Below, piece after piece: positions 18,864 through 29,476 of a stretch of DNA of 64,000 bases. This DNA comes from Allobosea thiooxidans (lineage in GTDB: Bacteria; Pseudomonadota; Alphaproteobacteria; Rhizobiales; Beijerinckiaceae). The stretch lies in assembly GCF_900168195.1 (NCBI RefSeq), contig NZ_FUYX01000003.1, positions 62,001 to 126,000 of the forward strand, in the 5' to 3' direction. Within the stretch, counting starts at the first letter, position 1; every line of letters begins with the position of its first letter. The position numbers and the translations under genes were made by a program. A model generated the notes under the pieces. The model ran no database searches and had not been told where the DNA came from. It was given only the letters and a program-made list of their open reading frames with translations.

Positions 18864-18882
18864 ACCGGGCCTTGAACCCGGT
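18864..18882 (+). other. Short hairpin in the sufA leader, shared with sufB
   Basis: ACCGGG-CCTTGAA-CCCGGT, a 6-base stem with a 7-base loop. It ends 15 bases before the sufA ATG, just upstream of the GAGGAGA ribosome binding site. Core and spacing match the sufB leader hairpin at 10585-10602. Confidence 0.4.
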
Positions 18883-18897
18883 CGAGGAGAAACCACG

Positions 18898-19287
18898 ATG
18901 TTTTCGATACCGGGCCTCAAGGTCGTCTCGCTGACCGACGCCGCGGCCGCCCGCATCCGTGCGATCATGGCGCAGGCCCCCGCAGGCGAAGCGCCGGCGC
19001 TGGGCCTCAGGGTCGGCGTCAAGAAGGGCGGCTGCGCCGGAATGGAGTATACCTTCGACATCGCCCGCGAGATCGGCAAGGGCGACGAGGTGGTGACCGA
19101 CAAGGAGGCGACCGTCGTCGTCGACGCCAAGGCCGTGCTGTTCCTGCTCGGCACCGAGCTCGACTTCAAGACCGACCGCTTCTCCTCGACCTTCGTCTTC
19201 AACAATCCCAACCAGGTCTCGGCCTGCGGCTGCGGCGAGTCGGTCGAGATCAAGCCGCGCAGCGAGGGCGCGCTCGCAGCGTCCTGA
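18898..19287 (+). CDS. sufA: A-type Fe-S carrier/assembly protein SufA
   Basis: A 129-residue A-type carrier (HesB/IscA/SufA family) that passes Fe-S clusters from the scaffold to target proteins. The three conserved cysteines are Cys46 (KKGGCAGMEY) and Cys110/Cys112 (ACGCGES). FVFNNPNQ is also conserved. ATG 18898 has a strong GAGGAGA 10 bases upstream, preceded by a small hairpin like that before sufB. It is separated from the main suf operon by a palindromic repeat and three metabolic genes, so it has its own promoter region, shared divergently with the Ldh-type gene. Confidence 0.94.
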   Translation: MFSIPGLKVVSLTDAAAARIRAIMAQAPAGEAPALGLRVGVKKGGCAGMEYTFDIAREIGKGDEVVTDKEATVVVDAKAVLFLLGTELDFKTDRFSSTFVFNNPNQVSACGCGESVEIKPRSEGALAAS

Positions 19288-19314
19288 CGGCGGCCTCGCG
19301 GATTTTCCCGAGGA

Positions 19315-20373
19315 TCAGGCGACGCGGCTCGTCGTTTCGAGCCCGTCCTCGGTGACGGTGCGGTTGCGGCCGTCGCGCTTCGCCTGCATCAGCGCCTGGT
19401 CGGCGCGATCGACGAGGGAGCCGGCGGTGTCGCCGCGCCGATAGCTCGCCACGCCGAGCGAGATGGTGATGCGACCGAGATTCTCGTTGGTGGAGCGCTT
19501 GATCAGCTCCCGGGTCAGCAGCGCCTGCCTGACGGTCTCGGCGCCGAACTTGCCGGCGATCAGATCGGCCTCGGGGAGGATGATGGCGAATTCCTCGCCG
19601 CCGAAGCGGCTGATGACGGCCTTCTCCTTGAACTTGTCCTTCATGGTGCGGGCGACGAGGCGCAGCACCTGATCGCCGGTCAGGTGACCATGGGCGTCGT
19701 TGAAGCGCTTGAAGAAGTCGATGTCGGCCATCACCAGGGCGAAAGGCTCGCGCCGCAACGTCGCTTGGTCGATCGACTTCTGCAGCATCTCCTCGAAATG
19801 GCGCCGGTTGGCGAGCCCGGTCAGCGGGTCGGTCAGGGCTTCGGCGCGGGTCGATTCGAGCGCCTCACGCAGGTTGCGGATCTCGTTGGCGCTGTTGCGC
19901 AGCTCCGCTTCGAGCTGGGCCTTGCGGACGACCTCCTCGCGAGTGGACATCACCAGCGCCTCGACCCATTCACGCAGCTTGAGCCGGTCCGTCGTCGGCG
20001 GAACGTCCTCCGACATGGCGGCGAGGCGGCCGTGATAGAGCTCGCTGGAGCCGAGCGCCTTGTCCACCAGCGCCATCATGGCGTCGATCTCGCCGAGGAC
20101 CTGCAGGCTGGTGCGCTCGGCCTGGCGGGAGAACCGCTCGCTGCTGATGAAGCGCTCGTAGAGGCTGTCGATGTCGGCCGCGTCGACCTTGCCCTCGCTG
20201 CCGGCGATGATCGCGTTCATCGCCATGCTGACGGCCGGCATCTCGCCGCTCAGATGGGCGTACCAGACCTCGAAGGCGCGGGGATAGCTCGGGGAGCCGT
20301 GCTGCCGCATTGCCGCAACCACGCGCTCTGGCAAATCGTTGGTGGGCGCCGGGACCGAAGCTGCTTCGTCCAT
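19315..20373 (-). CDS. Diguanylate cyclase (GGDEF domain)
   Basis: A 352-residue protein. The N-terminal half (about 1-150) is helical and lacks a recognisable domain or membrane segment. A coiled-coil linker (about 150-190, ending EIRNLREALESTRAEALTDPLT) leads into a C-terminal GGDEF domain with LTGLANRRHFEEML, ADIDFFKRFND and an intact GGEEF active site. It should make cyclic di-GMP from two GTP in the cytoplasm. No RxxD inhibitory site precedes GGEEF (the sequence there is EKAVISRF). Start 20373 is preferred over 20475, whose extra residues look non-coding. Confidence 0.9.
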   Translation of the reverse strand: MDEAASVPAPTNDLPERVVAAMRQHGSPSYPRAFEVWYAHLSGEMPAVSMAMNAIIAGSEGKVDAADIDSLYERFISSERFSRQAERTSLQVLGEIDAMMALVDKALGSSELYHGRLAAMSEDVPPTTDRLKLREWVEALVMSTREEVVRKAQLEAELRNSANEIRNLREALESTRAEALTDPLTGLANRRHFEEMLQKSIDQATLRREPFALVMADIDFFKRFNDAHGHLTGDQVLRLVARTMKDKFKEKAVISRFGGEEFAIILPEADLIAGKFGAETVRQALLTRELIKRSTNENLGRITISLGVASYRRGDTAGSLVDRADQALMQAKRDGRNRTVTEDGLETTSRVA

Positions 20374-20562
20374 GCCTTCGCCATTCCGGTATGAAGCCGG
20401 ATCGCGGCCTTCGGCCACGTCAGCTTCGATTGGGTCAATCGAAGCGGGACATCCTGTCCGTCTATACGGCGGCATGCGCCCGTCCGCCGCAGCAAGAGCC
20501 TTGCTACGGCAGATCGCACTCTAGGAATACGGGGTTAATAACGGGTTGATGCCGTAAGGTTA

Positions 20563-22038
<1,476 letters not shown>

Positions 22039-22212
22039 CGCGTATGGCGCTTCTTCAGGGTCGGTGAAACGCGGCGGGATGACCTGCTCGACCACCGCGT
22101 TGGCGCGACGACAATTCCTGCGCGCCTTCGGACCCGTGTGGAATGCAAAGAAAACGCGGCAAAGTCAATCATCTAGCCTCGCATCCAGCCTCGAAAGGAC
22201 TGTTTTAGCCTT

Positions 22213-22908
22213 ATGAAGGAGCCGCTTGTTCTCGTTCCCGGGCTGAGTTGCAACGCTGCGCTCTATGTTCCGCAATGGCCGGCGCTCGCCGACGGCCGTC
22301 CGATCCTCGTCGCCGATCACAGCCATGACGACATGCTGCAGGGCATCGTGCGGCGCCTGCTGGAGGCGGCGCCGGCGCGTTTCGCGCTCTGCGGCCTGTC
22401 GATGGGCGGCTATGTCGCCTTCGAGGTTTTGCGGCAGGCGCCGGAGCGCGTGACGCGGCTCGCCCTGCTCGGCACCAGCGCGAAACCCGCGACGCCCGAA
22501 ACGAACCTGCCCCGCGAGCAGATGATCGCGCTGGCGGAGAAGGGAGCGTTCGACAACGTCACCACGCTGCTCTGGCAGAAGCTCGTCGCACCGTCCCGGC
22601 TAACGGACGAGCCGCTGCGGCTCCTTGTGCGGCAGATGGCGGATGATGTCGGCGCGGACGGGTTCATCCGGCAGCAGCGCGCCATCATGCGGCGGCCGGA
22701 TTCACGGCCGGTGCTCGCCAATGCGTCCTGTCCCGTGCTGGTCCTGGTCGGTGCGGAGGACGAGATCACGCCTGTCGCCGAAGCCCGGGAGATGGCCGGC
22801 CTCGTCGGAGGGCGGGGCAGGCTGGCGGTGATCCCGAAAAGCGGGCATCTCTCGACGCTGGAGGCGCCGCAGGCGGTGACGGAGGAATTGCTGCGCTGGC
22901 TCGGCTGA
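22213..22908 (+). CDS. Alpha/beta hydrolase
   Basis: A 231-residue alpha/beta hydrolase. It starts KEPLVLVPGLSCNAALYVPQ, has the nucleophile elbow CGLSMGGYVAFE (GxSxG), a cap region rich in helices, LVLVGAEDEITPVAE with the acid residue, and SGHLSTLEAP with the catalytic His. It resembles the esterase/lipase group near BioH and 3-oxoadipate enol-lactonase, but no pathway partner is adjacent and the substrate is unknown. It stands alone, divergent from rhlE, with its stop two bases from that of a small convergent gene. Confidence 0.87.
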   Translation: MKEPLVLVPGLSCNAALYVPQWPALADGRPILVADHSHDDMLQGIVRRLLEAAPARFALCGLSMGGYVAFEVLRQAPERVTRLALLGTSAKPATPETNLPREQMIALAEKGAFDNVTTLLWQKLVAPSRLTDEPLRLLVRQMADDVGADGFIRQQRAIMRRPDSRPVLANASCPVLVLVGAEDEITPVAEAREMAGLVGGRGRLAVIPKSGHLSTLEAPQAVTEELLRWLG

Positions 22909-22910
22909 GC

Positions 22911-23171
22911 TCAGCGCGGCACCGCGCAGGGATCGAGACGCGTCTCGCCTGCGGCCTTGCTGATCGAGCCGGTGGTCAGAGGATCGACCGGCTGGCGCTT
23001 GGAGGCGGCGAGGCTGACCTGCGCCAGGCGCTCCCTGTCGAAGGGCGGTGTCCGGCTGGCCATGAAGTTCGCGGCGATGACGGACAGGAAGGCGATGGCC
23101 GCGCCGGCCTTGGCGATATCGATCGCCATCGTGCCGCGGGCATTCTTCCAGAACAGTTCGATCAGGCGCAT
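22911..23171 (-). CDS. Small single-pass membrane protein with a pilin-like N-terminus
   Basis: An 86-residue protein of unknown function. The N-terminus MRLIELFWKNARGTMAID precedes a hydrophobic segment (about 15-38). The pattern of Arg-Gly-Thr, then Ala-Ile-Asp, then a hydrophobic helix recalls the Flp/TadE pilin cleavage region (G-x-x-A-I-E), although no other pilus gene is near. The C-terminal half is polar and ends with a single Cys (RLDPCAVPR). ATG 23171 is followed directly by this pattern. The gene lies 96 bases downstream of a LysR gene on the same strand and converges with a hydrolase gene. Confidence 0.6.
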   Translation of the reverse strand: MRLIELFWKNARGTMAIDIAKAGAAIAFLSVIAANFMASRTPPFDRERLAQVSLAASKRQPVDPLTTGSISKAAGETRLDPCAVPR

Positions 23172-23267
23172 GGCGCACTCTCCGCGTCTCGTCACGTCAC
23201 GAGCACTGGAGCTGACGCTACGCGAGAGCCGTAAAAGCTTGGTTAGCCGGATCTTGCCCGAAACCGC

Positions 23268-24215
23268 TCAATGCGAGCGATCTTCCACAGGGGCGACCGC
23301 GTCGCCGGCCAGCAATGCCCGCTGCTCGCGGAAGAGCCGGCGCAGCGCGCCGAGGACGGCGACGACGCCGGGCCTGCCGCGCGAGACGTCGTGGGACACG
23401 AGATAGATGTCGTCCCCGGTCTGCTCTGGCGGGGGCTCGAGCCGGCGCAGGGCCGGATCGGCGTCCCCCATGAAGCAGGGCGCCATCGACAGCGCGCCCG
23501 AAGCGCGGATGCTCTCGTAGCGCGCGGCGGAATCGCCGACGCGGGCGGCGATCGGCCGGCCGGCGGCATAGGCCATGATGTAGTCGTCGATCCGGGACGA
23601 GGTTTCGCGGTTGACCGAGATGATCGGCGCCGCGGCAGGATCGGCATCGCCGCGGATATAGAGCGCCTGCATCAGCCGGCCGACCTTTTGCGCGTAATAG
23701 CCGGGCTCGGTCGGCACCTGGCTCATGCGCAGCGCGATATCGGCCTCGCCGCGCGCCAAATCGAGCCGGCTGCGGGTGCTGATGATGACGATCTCGACGC
23801 CTCCCGCCGCGGCCGAGAGCGCGGTCGCATGCTTGGTCAGGAGCAGGCTGATCGAGGTCGTCGCGGTGACCCGGACGGGTGCGTTCGCCTGCGGACGTGC
23901 GGCGCCGGCCCGGATCGCGAAGCGGCGGGCGGCGGCTTCGACCTCGCCGGCCTCGGCCGCAAGCTCCAGCCCGATCGCGGTGGCCGCAAGACGATTGGCC
24001 TCCCGCGTGAAGAGCGGCAGCCCGAGATCGCGCTCCAGCGCCTTCAGCCGGCGCGCGACCGTCGCCTCGCTCAGCCCGAGCTGCGTCGCCGCCACGGCCA
24101 TCGACCCGCCGATGGCGATGGCGTGGAAGATCCGGATGTCGTCCCAGGAGATCTGCCCGGTGGACGATGCCAGATCGCCGTCGCGTCGAGATGGGGGTGG
24201 AGCAGGCCCGGCCAT
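23268..24215 (-). CDS. LysR-family transcriptional regulator
   Basis: A 315-residue regulator. The helix-turn-helix (about residues 22-80: IRIFHAIAIGGSMAVAATQ, then LSEATVARRLKALER) is of LysR type and starts after about 20 polar residues. The effector domain contains TSISLLLTKHATALSAAAGG and SRLDLARGEADIALRMSQ. The recognition helix with ATVARRLKALE resembles the AaeR/CrgA-like branch of single-gene regulators. No divergent target is next to it: parE lies upstream on the same strand, and a small membrane protein gene follows 96 bases downstream. Target and ligand unknown. The N-terminal start could be shorter. Confidence 0.83.
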   Translation of the reverse strand: MAGPAPPPSRRDGDLASSTGQISWDDIRIFHAIAIGGSMAVAATQLGLSEATVARRLKALERDLGLPLFTREANRLAATAIGLELAAEAGEVEAAARRFAIRAGAARPQANAPVRVTATTSISLLLTKHATALSAAAGGVEIVIISTRSRLDLARGEADIALRMSQVPTEPGYYAQKVGRLMQALYIRGDADPAAAPIISVNRETSSRIDDYIMAYAAGRPIAARVGDSAARYESIRASGALSMAPCFMGDADPALRRLEPPPEQTGDDIYLVSHDVSRGRPGVVAVLGALRRLFREQRALLAGDAVAPVEDRSH

Positions 24216-24374
24216 AGGGTCAGCTGCCAGCCACAGGCGGCGGTGCGGTGCGTGCGGTCATGACGATCGGGGAAGGGCGGAGGGCTCGGCATGCGCGAAC
24301 CCTGCCTGCCGGCGCGGTTTCAGGCAGCCCGGCGGAGATGATGCCGAGCCCCCCAGGATTGCGGGCCTCGCCCG

Positions 24375-26456
24375 TCACAGATCGATCAGTTCGCCCGCGA
24401 AGGCGGCACGCTCCTGGATGAAGGTGAAGCGCGCCTCGGGCTTGTTGCCCATGAGCCGTTCCACGGTGTCGGAGGTTTCCTCCTTGGCCTCGTGGTCCAC
24501 CATGACCTTGAGCAGGATGCGCTTGGCCGGGTCCATGGTGGTTTCCTTGAGCTGCTGCGGCATCATTTCGCCCAGGCCCTTGAAGCGCGAGATCTCCGGC
24601 TTCTTGCCCTTGAACACCGTTTCGAGCAGCTCGTCCTTATGGGCGTCGTTGCGGGCATAGACGCTCTTTCCGCCATGCTGGAGCCGGTAGAGCGGCGGCA
24701 CGGCGAGGTAGAGATGCCCCTTCTCGATCAGACGCGGCATCTGGCGCCAGAAGAAGGTGACGAGCAGCGAGGCGATATGGGCGCCGTCGACGTCGGCGTC
24801 GGTCATGACGATGACCTTCTCGTAGCGGAGATCGTCCTCGCGGAACTGCGTGCCGATGCCGCAGCCGAGCGCCAGGATCAGGTCGGCGAGCTGCTGGTTC
24901 TGATGAAGTTTCTCGCGTGTCGCATTGGCGACGTTGAGGATTTTCCCACGTAGCGGCAGGATCGCCTGGTTGGCGCGGTTCCGCGCCTGCTTGGCCGAGC
25001 CGCCGGCCGAATCGCCCTCGACGATGAAGAGCTCGGAACCAGCCGCGCCGGCATGGGAGCAATCGGCGAGCTTGCCGGGCAGGCGCAGCTTGCGCGTCGC
25101 CGTCTTGCGCGAAACCTCCTTCTCGAGGCGCCGACGCAGGCGTTCCTCGGCGCGATCGACCGACCAGTCGAGCAGGCGCAGCGCCTGCTGCGGCGCGGCC
25201 GCGAGCCAATGGTCGAAGGCATCCCGCACCGCATTCTCGACGATGCGATGCGCCTCCACCGTCGCCAGCTTGTCCTTGGTCTGGCCCTGGAATTCCGGCT
25301 CGCGGATGAAGACCGAGAGCATGGCGGCGCAGGTCGCCATCACGTCGTCGGAGGTGACCTGCGCCATGCGCTTCGACTGGCCGATGCGCTCGGCATGGTC
25401 GCGCAGGCCGCGCAGCAGGGCGATCCGCAAGCCCTGCTCATGCGTGCCGCCCTCGGAGGTCGGAATGGTGTTGCAATAGGAGGAAGAGAAGCCGTCCTCG
25501 CCGGTGGCGAGCCAGGCCACCGCCCATTCGAGGGAGCCGTGGCTGCCTTCCTTGGTGATCTTGCCCGAGAAGATCGGCTCGGCGACCAGGTCCTTGCCCT
25601 CGATTTCGCGGCCGAGATAGTCGCGCAAGCCCCCCGGGAAGCGGAACACGGCCTCGGCCGCGACGTCGCCCTCGGGCTTCAGCAACGCGGGCGCACAACG
25701 CCAGCGGATCTCGACGCCGCCGAAGAGATAGGCCTTCGAGCGCGCCATCCGGAACAGGCGGGCAGGGGAGAAATGCGCGCCCTCGCCGAAGATCTGTGCG
25801 TCCGGGTGGAAGCGCACCCGCGTGCCGCGCCGGTTGGCGACGGGCCCGACCGTCTCCAGCGGGCCCTGCGGCAGGCCGCGCGAGAATACCTGCCGGTAGA
25901 GCGTCTTGCTGCGCGCGACCTCGACCTCGAGGCGGTCGGAGAGCGCGTTGACCACGGAGACGCCGACGCCGTGCAGGCCGCCGGAGGTCTCATAGGCCTT
26001 GGAATCGAATTTTCCGCCGGCATGCAGCGTGGTCATGATGACTTCGAGCGCCGACTTGCCCGGGAATTTCGGGTGCGGATCGATCGGGATGCCGCGGCCG
26101 TTGTCGGTCACCGCGATCGAGCCGTCCTCGAACAGCTCGACATCGATGAAGGTGGCGTGGCCGGCGACCGCCTCGTCCATGGCGTTGTCGATCACCTCGG
26201 CGAAGAGGTGATGCAAAGCGCGCTCGTCGGTGCCGCCGATATACATGCCGGGCCGGCGGCGCACCGGCTCGAGGCCCTCGAGCACTTCGATGGCGGAGGC
26301 GTCGTAGCCGGTCTCGGAGAGCGTGCCGTTGCGCGGCGCGTCGCCCGAAGCTGCCGGCGCCTTTGCGGGCGCGGCCGGCGAGCGCGGTTCCGGCCCCGGA
26401 GCAGCCGGGCGCGGCCGTTCCGGTTCCGAGCCGAAAAGATCGCCGTTGTCTTCCAT
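24375..26456 (-). CDS. parE: DNA topoisomerase IV subunit B
   Basis: A 693-residue type IIA topoisomerase ATPase subunit, which with ParC unlinks replicated chromosomes. After about 45 Pro/Ala-rich residues come the GHKL ATPase domain (EVIDNAMDEAVAG, DNGRGIPID, GGLHGVGVSVVNALS), the transducer domain, the Toprim domain (EGDSAGGSAKQARNRANQA, then DADVDGAHI) and the C-terminal IQERA region. ParE rather than GyrB is indicated by the short Toprim region and the SRFKGLGEM context without the GyrB insert. ATG 26456 was chosen because an upstream ATG at 26582 adds 42 residues that look non-coding. Confidence 0.93.
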   Translation of the reverse strand: MEDNGDLFGSEPERPRPAAPGPEPRSPAAPAKAPAASGDAPRNGTLSETGYDASAIEVLEGLEPVRRRPGMYIGGTDERALHHLFAEVIDNAMDEAVAGHATFIDVELFEDGSIAVTDNGRGIPIDPHPKFPGKSALEVIMTTLHAGGKFDSKAYETSGGLHGVGVSVVNALSDRLEVEVARSKTLYRQVFSRGLPQGPLETVGPVANRRGTRVRFHPDAQIFGEGAHFSPARLFRMARSKAYLFGGVEIRWRCAPALLKPEGDVAAEAVFRFPGGLRDYLGREIEGKDLVAEPIFSGKITKEGSHGSLEWAVAWLATGEDGFSSSYCNTIPTSEGGTHEQGLRIALLRGLRDHAERIGQSKRMAQVTSDDVMATCAAMLSVFIREPEFQGQTKDKLATVEAHRIVENAVRDAFDHWLAAAPQQALRLLDWSVDRAEERLRRRLEKEVSRKTATRKLRLPGKLADCSHAGAAGSELFIVEGDSAGGSAKQARNRANQAILPLRGKILNVANATREKLHQNQQLADLILALGCGIGTQFREDDLRYEKVIVMTDADVDGAHIASLLVTFFWRQMPRLIEKGHLYLAVPPLYRLQHGGKSVYARNDAHKDELLETVFKGKKPEISRFKGLGEMMPQQLKETTMDPAKRILLKVMVDHEAKEETSDTVERLMGNKPEARFTFIQERAAFAGELIDL

Positions 26457-26726
26457 CTGCCAAACGCTTCCTGATTCGTTCTCGTGAACTCTAGCGCATC
26501 GGCGCGCGCCACGCTCTGCAAGGGTCCGCTTATAGACGCCCGCCCGACCCGTCAGAAACCCCTTTTTCGCCGGCTGCGACACCTGCCGGCGGCAGGGCTT
26601 TCCGGCGCCGCTTCCCGCCGGGCGGAACAGCCGCGTTCAGGCGGTGTTAAGGCTGAACATCGAAGATGGGATTCGCGATCGGGCCATGGCAAGCTGCCCG
26701 GATCGGACTGCTTGGGGGGACTGATC

Positions 26727-26921
26727 GTGGTGTCGCGTCGCTCTGTACCGGATATGCGCATGACGGGCCTGAAGCGGGCTGCCCAGCTCGCCGGCGAGGC
26801 CTTCGGCCACGAAGATGCGCTGATGGCCACGGAAAGCACCGATTGGCACGCGACCCGTTGGCTCTGGTGGACGGCGGCGCTCCTCGCCGCGGCCGGTTTG
26901 GCCGTCCTGCACTTCAACTGA
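26727..26921 (+). CDS. Small tail-anchored membrane protein, hypothetical
   Basis: A 64-residue candidate starting at GTG 26727 (or GTG 26730), with a strong GGGGGGA 6-7 bases upstream; ATG 26754 lacks such a site. The first 40 residues are polar and charged, and the last 20 (RWLWWTAALLAAAGLAVLHF) form a single C-terminal membrane helix, so it would be tail-anchored facing the cytoplasm. No family is recognised. It lies upstream of a polysaccharide operon on the same strand but 182 bases from it, and after its stop there is a short CCGCC/GGCGG hairpin, so cotranscription is uncertain. Confidence 0.45.
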   Translation: MVSRRSVPDMRMTGLKRAAQLAGEAFGHEDALMATESTDWHATRWLWWTAALLAAAGLAVLHFN

Positions 26922-27103
26922 CCGCCGCCCGTAGTGGCGGAAATATCAACCATTGGGCCCTACACCGGCGGGTGGAGGGCAGAGGGTGGTTCGCGTCGGT
27001 TCGAGTGATCGGGATTGCGCCGGAGGTGGCATCGGCAGCGCCGTGGTCCGCCCGTCGCAGGCAATCCGCGTGACGACGCGGCGCGGTGGCGGGGCCTGAG
27101 CCG

Positions 27104-28486
27104 ATGGCCAAGCTTGCCGCCCTGTCCGCCTATTTCTACCAGGCCGCGCTGGCGTTCGGCCTCCTGATCGCGATCTCCAACCTGCTGACGCCGGCCGACT
27201 ACGCCGCCTATTCGCTCTTCGTCTCGCTGGTGCAGTTCGCCGGCATCGCCTTCTTCGAATGGCTGCGCTTCGCCTGCAGCCGGTTCTATCCGGGGCCGGA
27301 TCCGCAAAGCGAGGCGACGGAACGGGGCGTCATCACCGTCGAATTCCTGGCGAGCGCGGGGCTGTGCCTGCTCTCCGCGGCGCTCGCGCTGGTGCTCGAC
27401 ATGCCCGGCTGGGTCGGGATCGCGGGCGCGGCCACGGCGATCCTGCAGGGCGGGGGCGAGCTGCACCTGACCATGCTGCGCTTCCGGCAGGAGTTTCGCC
27501 TGTTCTCCTGGCTGCAGGGCAGCCGGGCGAGCATCATCGCCGCGGCGACGCTCGGCGGGGCGATGGTTTCGGCCGATTTCGAGCACCTCGTCATCGCCGG
27601 GCTCCTCGGCAACCTGCTCTACGGCCTCGTCGCGCTCGTGGCCTCGCGCCGGATCCTGCCCTTCGCCCCGCGATGGGACGCCGCGGTATCGCGGCAGCAT
27701 GTCGCCTATGGCAGCGTTTCGGCGGGCGCCTCCGTGGCCGGCATGCTGGCGCCGCTCGGGTTCAAGGCGATCCTGACGGGCGCGCTCGGGCCGGCCGGGG
27801 CGGCCGGGCCGATGCTGGCGCTCGATCTGCTCCAGAAGCCCTTCGTCCTGATCGTCTCCGCCATCCAGGCGATCCGCTATCCGATGCTGGTGACGCTGTT
27901 CGACCGCGAGGCGGAAACCGGCGAACTCGGCCGCGAGCTCGGCCGCTACTATGCGCTGCTGGCGGGCTTCGCCGTCATGGTCGCGGCGGGGATCATCGCT
28001 GCGCTGGACGCGGCGGCGCTGCTGGTGATCGCGGCCGACCTGCGCGAGCCTTTCCTGCGGACAGCACCGCTGATCACGCTGATGGCGCTGATGCGGGCGC
28101 TGATCCAGACCCTGTTGCCGACGGCCGCGCATCTGCGCCGGCGCCTGGCGACGATCGCGCTGCTGGCGGTCGTCGACTGCGTCCTGATGTGCGGCGGCGC
28201 GCTCCTCGCCGTCCGCCTGTCCGGCGGTTCCGACGTCGCGATCGTCGCGGGCGCTGCCGCCGGCGCCGCGCTGGCCCTGGCCGGCGGCCTCGCCATCCTG
28301 CGGCTGCTGCCCTTCGAGCTGCCGCGGCTGCCACTCGCCGCCGCCCTCGCTGCCCTGGCCGCGGCCTGGGGCGCGCGGGCCTGGCTCGGCGCCGATGTCT
28401 GGCTGTCGACCGGCATCGCGCTCGCCGGCGCCGCCGTGGCCAGCCTGCCGGTCCTGCCCCGGATGCTGCGATGGCTGGCGCGCTGA
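27104..28486 (+). CDS. Polysaccharide/lipid-linked oligosaccharide flippase (Wzx-like, MOP superfamily)
   Basis: A 460-residue polytopic membrane protein with about 12 hydrophobic segments from residue 1 to the end. The overall pattern and the start (LAALSAYFYQAALAFGLLIA, then SNLLTPADYAAYSLF) match polysaccharide-biosynthesis flippases of the MOP superfamily, which move lipid-linked sugars across the inner membrane. Two glycosyltransferase genes follow at 56- and 55-base spacings, forming a likely small exopolysaccharide or glycan operon. The transported glycan cannot be deduced. ATG 27104 is used; one at 27086 is possible. Confidence 0.82.
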   Translation: MAKLAALSAYFYQAALAFGLLIAISNLLTPADYAAYSLFVSLVQFAGIAFFEWLRFACSRFYPGPDPQSEATERGVITVEFLASAGLCLLSAALALVLDMPGWVGIAGAATAILQGGGELHLTMLRFRQEFRLFSWLQGSRASIIAAATLGGAMVSADFEHLVIAGLLGNLLYGLVALVASRRILPFAPRWDAAVSRQHVAYGSVSAGASVAGMLAPLGFKAILTGALGPAGAAGPMLALDLLQKPFVLIVSAIQAIRYPMLVTLFDREAETGELGRELGRYYALLAGFAVMVAAGIIAALDAAALLVIAADLREPFLRTAPLITLMALMRALIQTLLPTAAHLRRRLATIALLAVVDCVLMCGGALLAVRLSGGSDVAIVAGAAAGAALALAGGLAILRLLPFELPRLPLAAALAALAAAWGARAWLGADVWLSTGIALAGAAVASLPVLPRMLRWLAR

Positions 28487-28542
28487 ACCAGGCGGATGGC
28501 GCCGGGCGCCAGGCCGCGATCACCGCTTCGAGAGGCACGAGC

Positions 28543-29421
28543 ATGAGGATCATCGTCGGGATCGCGACGACGGGGCGACGGGAGGTCCTGTCCGACACGC
28601 TGGCGCAGATCGCCGGGCAGGCGCGCAAGCCCGAGGCGATCCTGATCTGCCCGGTCCAGGAGAGCGATGCGGACTGGGCCTATGCGGCGACGCTCGACGT
28701 GCCCGTGCGCCGTGTCGTCGGACGCGCCGGATCCTGCGCCCAGCGCAACGCGATTCTCGATGCCGCCGGCGAGGCCGACATCATCCTGTTCTTCGACGAC
28801 GATTTCCTACCCGCGCGCTCCTATGTCGGCGCCGTCGAGGAGCTGTTCGCAGGGGAGCTGGACGTTGTCGTCGCGACTGGCCTCGTCCTCGCCGACGGAA
28901 TCCATGGACCCGGGCTCGGCGCCGACGAGGCCCGGGCCATCCTCGCGCGGGACCCAGGGGCGGACGCGGCCACGATCACGCCGGTCGAGAACGCCTATGG
29001 TTGCAACATGGTGTTCCGGATGGCGGCAATCCGTGCTGCCGCGGCGCGCTTCGACGAAAACCTGCCGCTCTATGGCTGGCAGGAGGACACGGATTTCAGC
29101 CGCCAGCTCGCGGGGCAGGGGCGGATCATCCTCAGCACGGCGCTGCGTGGCGTCCATCGCGGCAGCAAGCGCGGCCGCAGCTCGGGGCTGCGGCTCGGCT
29201 ATTCGCAGATCGCGAACCCGTTCTATCTGGTCGGAAAGGGAACGCTGCGCCGGCGTCGCGCGCTGCGCATGGCTGCCGGCAATGTCGCGGCGAACATCCT
29301 CGGCAGCCTGAAGCCGCAGGGCCTGATCGACCGGCGCGGTCGCCTCAAGGGCAATTGCCTTGCCCTGTTCGACATGCTCCGGGGCCGGCTCGCGCCGCGG
29401 CGAATCCTGTCGTTCAACTAG
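28543..29421 (+). CDS. Glycosyltransferase family 2
   Basis: A 292-residue cytoplasmic GT-A fold glycosyltransferase. The N-terminus RIIVGIATTGRREVLSDTL is the nucleotide-binding start; the DXD-type motif lies in ILFFDDDFLPARS and the acceptor-side ED motif in YGWQEDTDFSRQL. The C-terminal Arg-rich part (GKGTLRRRRALRMAAGN) may touch the membrane. It adds a sugar to a growing glycan; donor and acceptor are unknown. GAGAGG lies 8 bases before ATG 28543. Middle gene of the flippase-GT2-GT4 set. Confidence 0.88.
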   Translation: MRIIVGIATTGRREVLSDTLAQIAGQARKPEAILICPVQESDADWAYAATLDVPVRRVVGRAGSCAQRNAILDAAGEADIILFFDDDFLPARSYVGAVEELFAGELDVVVATGLVLADGIHGPGLGADEARAILARDPGADAATITPVENAYGCNMVFRMAAIRAAAARFDENLPLYGWQEDTDFSRQLAGQGRIILSTALRGVHRGSKRGRSSGLRLGYSQIANPFYLVGKGTLRRRRALRMAAGNVAANILGSLKPQGLIDRRGRLKGNCLALFDMLRGRLAPRRILSFN

Positions 29422-29476
29422 GCGGCGTCAGCGCTTCCTCAATCTTTGGCGGGCAGTCTCCCGCCGGGAGGCCCTC

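Noticed and set aside
27259..28542. In-frame upstream extension of the GT2 gene
   Set aside because: The extension overlaps the flippase gene in another frame and is Arg/Gly/Ala-rich; the glycosyltransferase fold starts at ATG 28543 with a good ribosome binding site.
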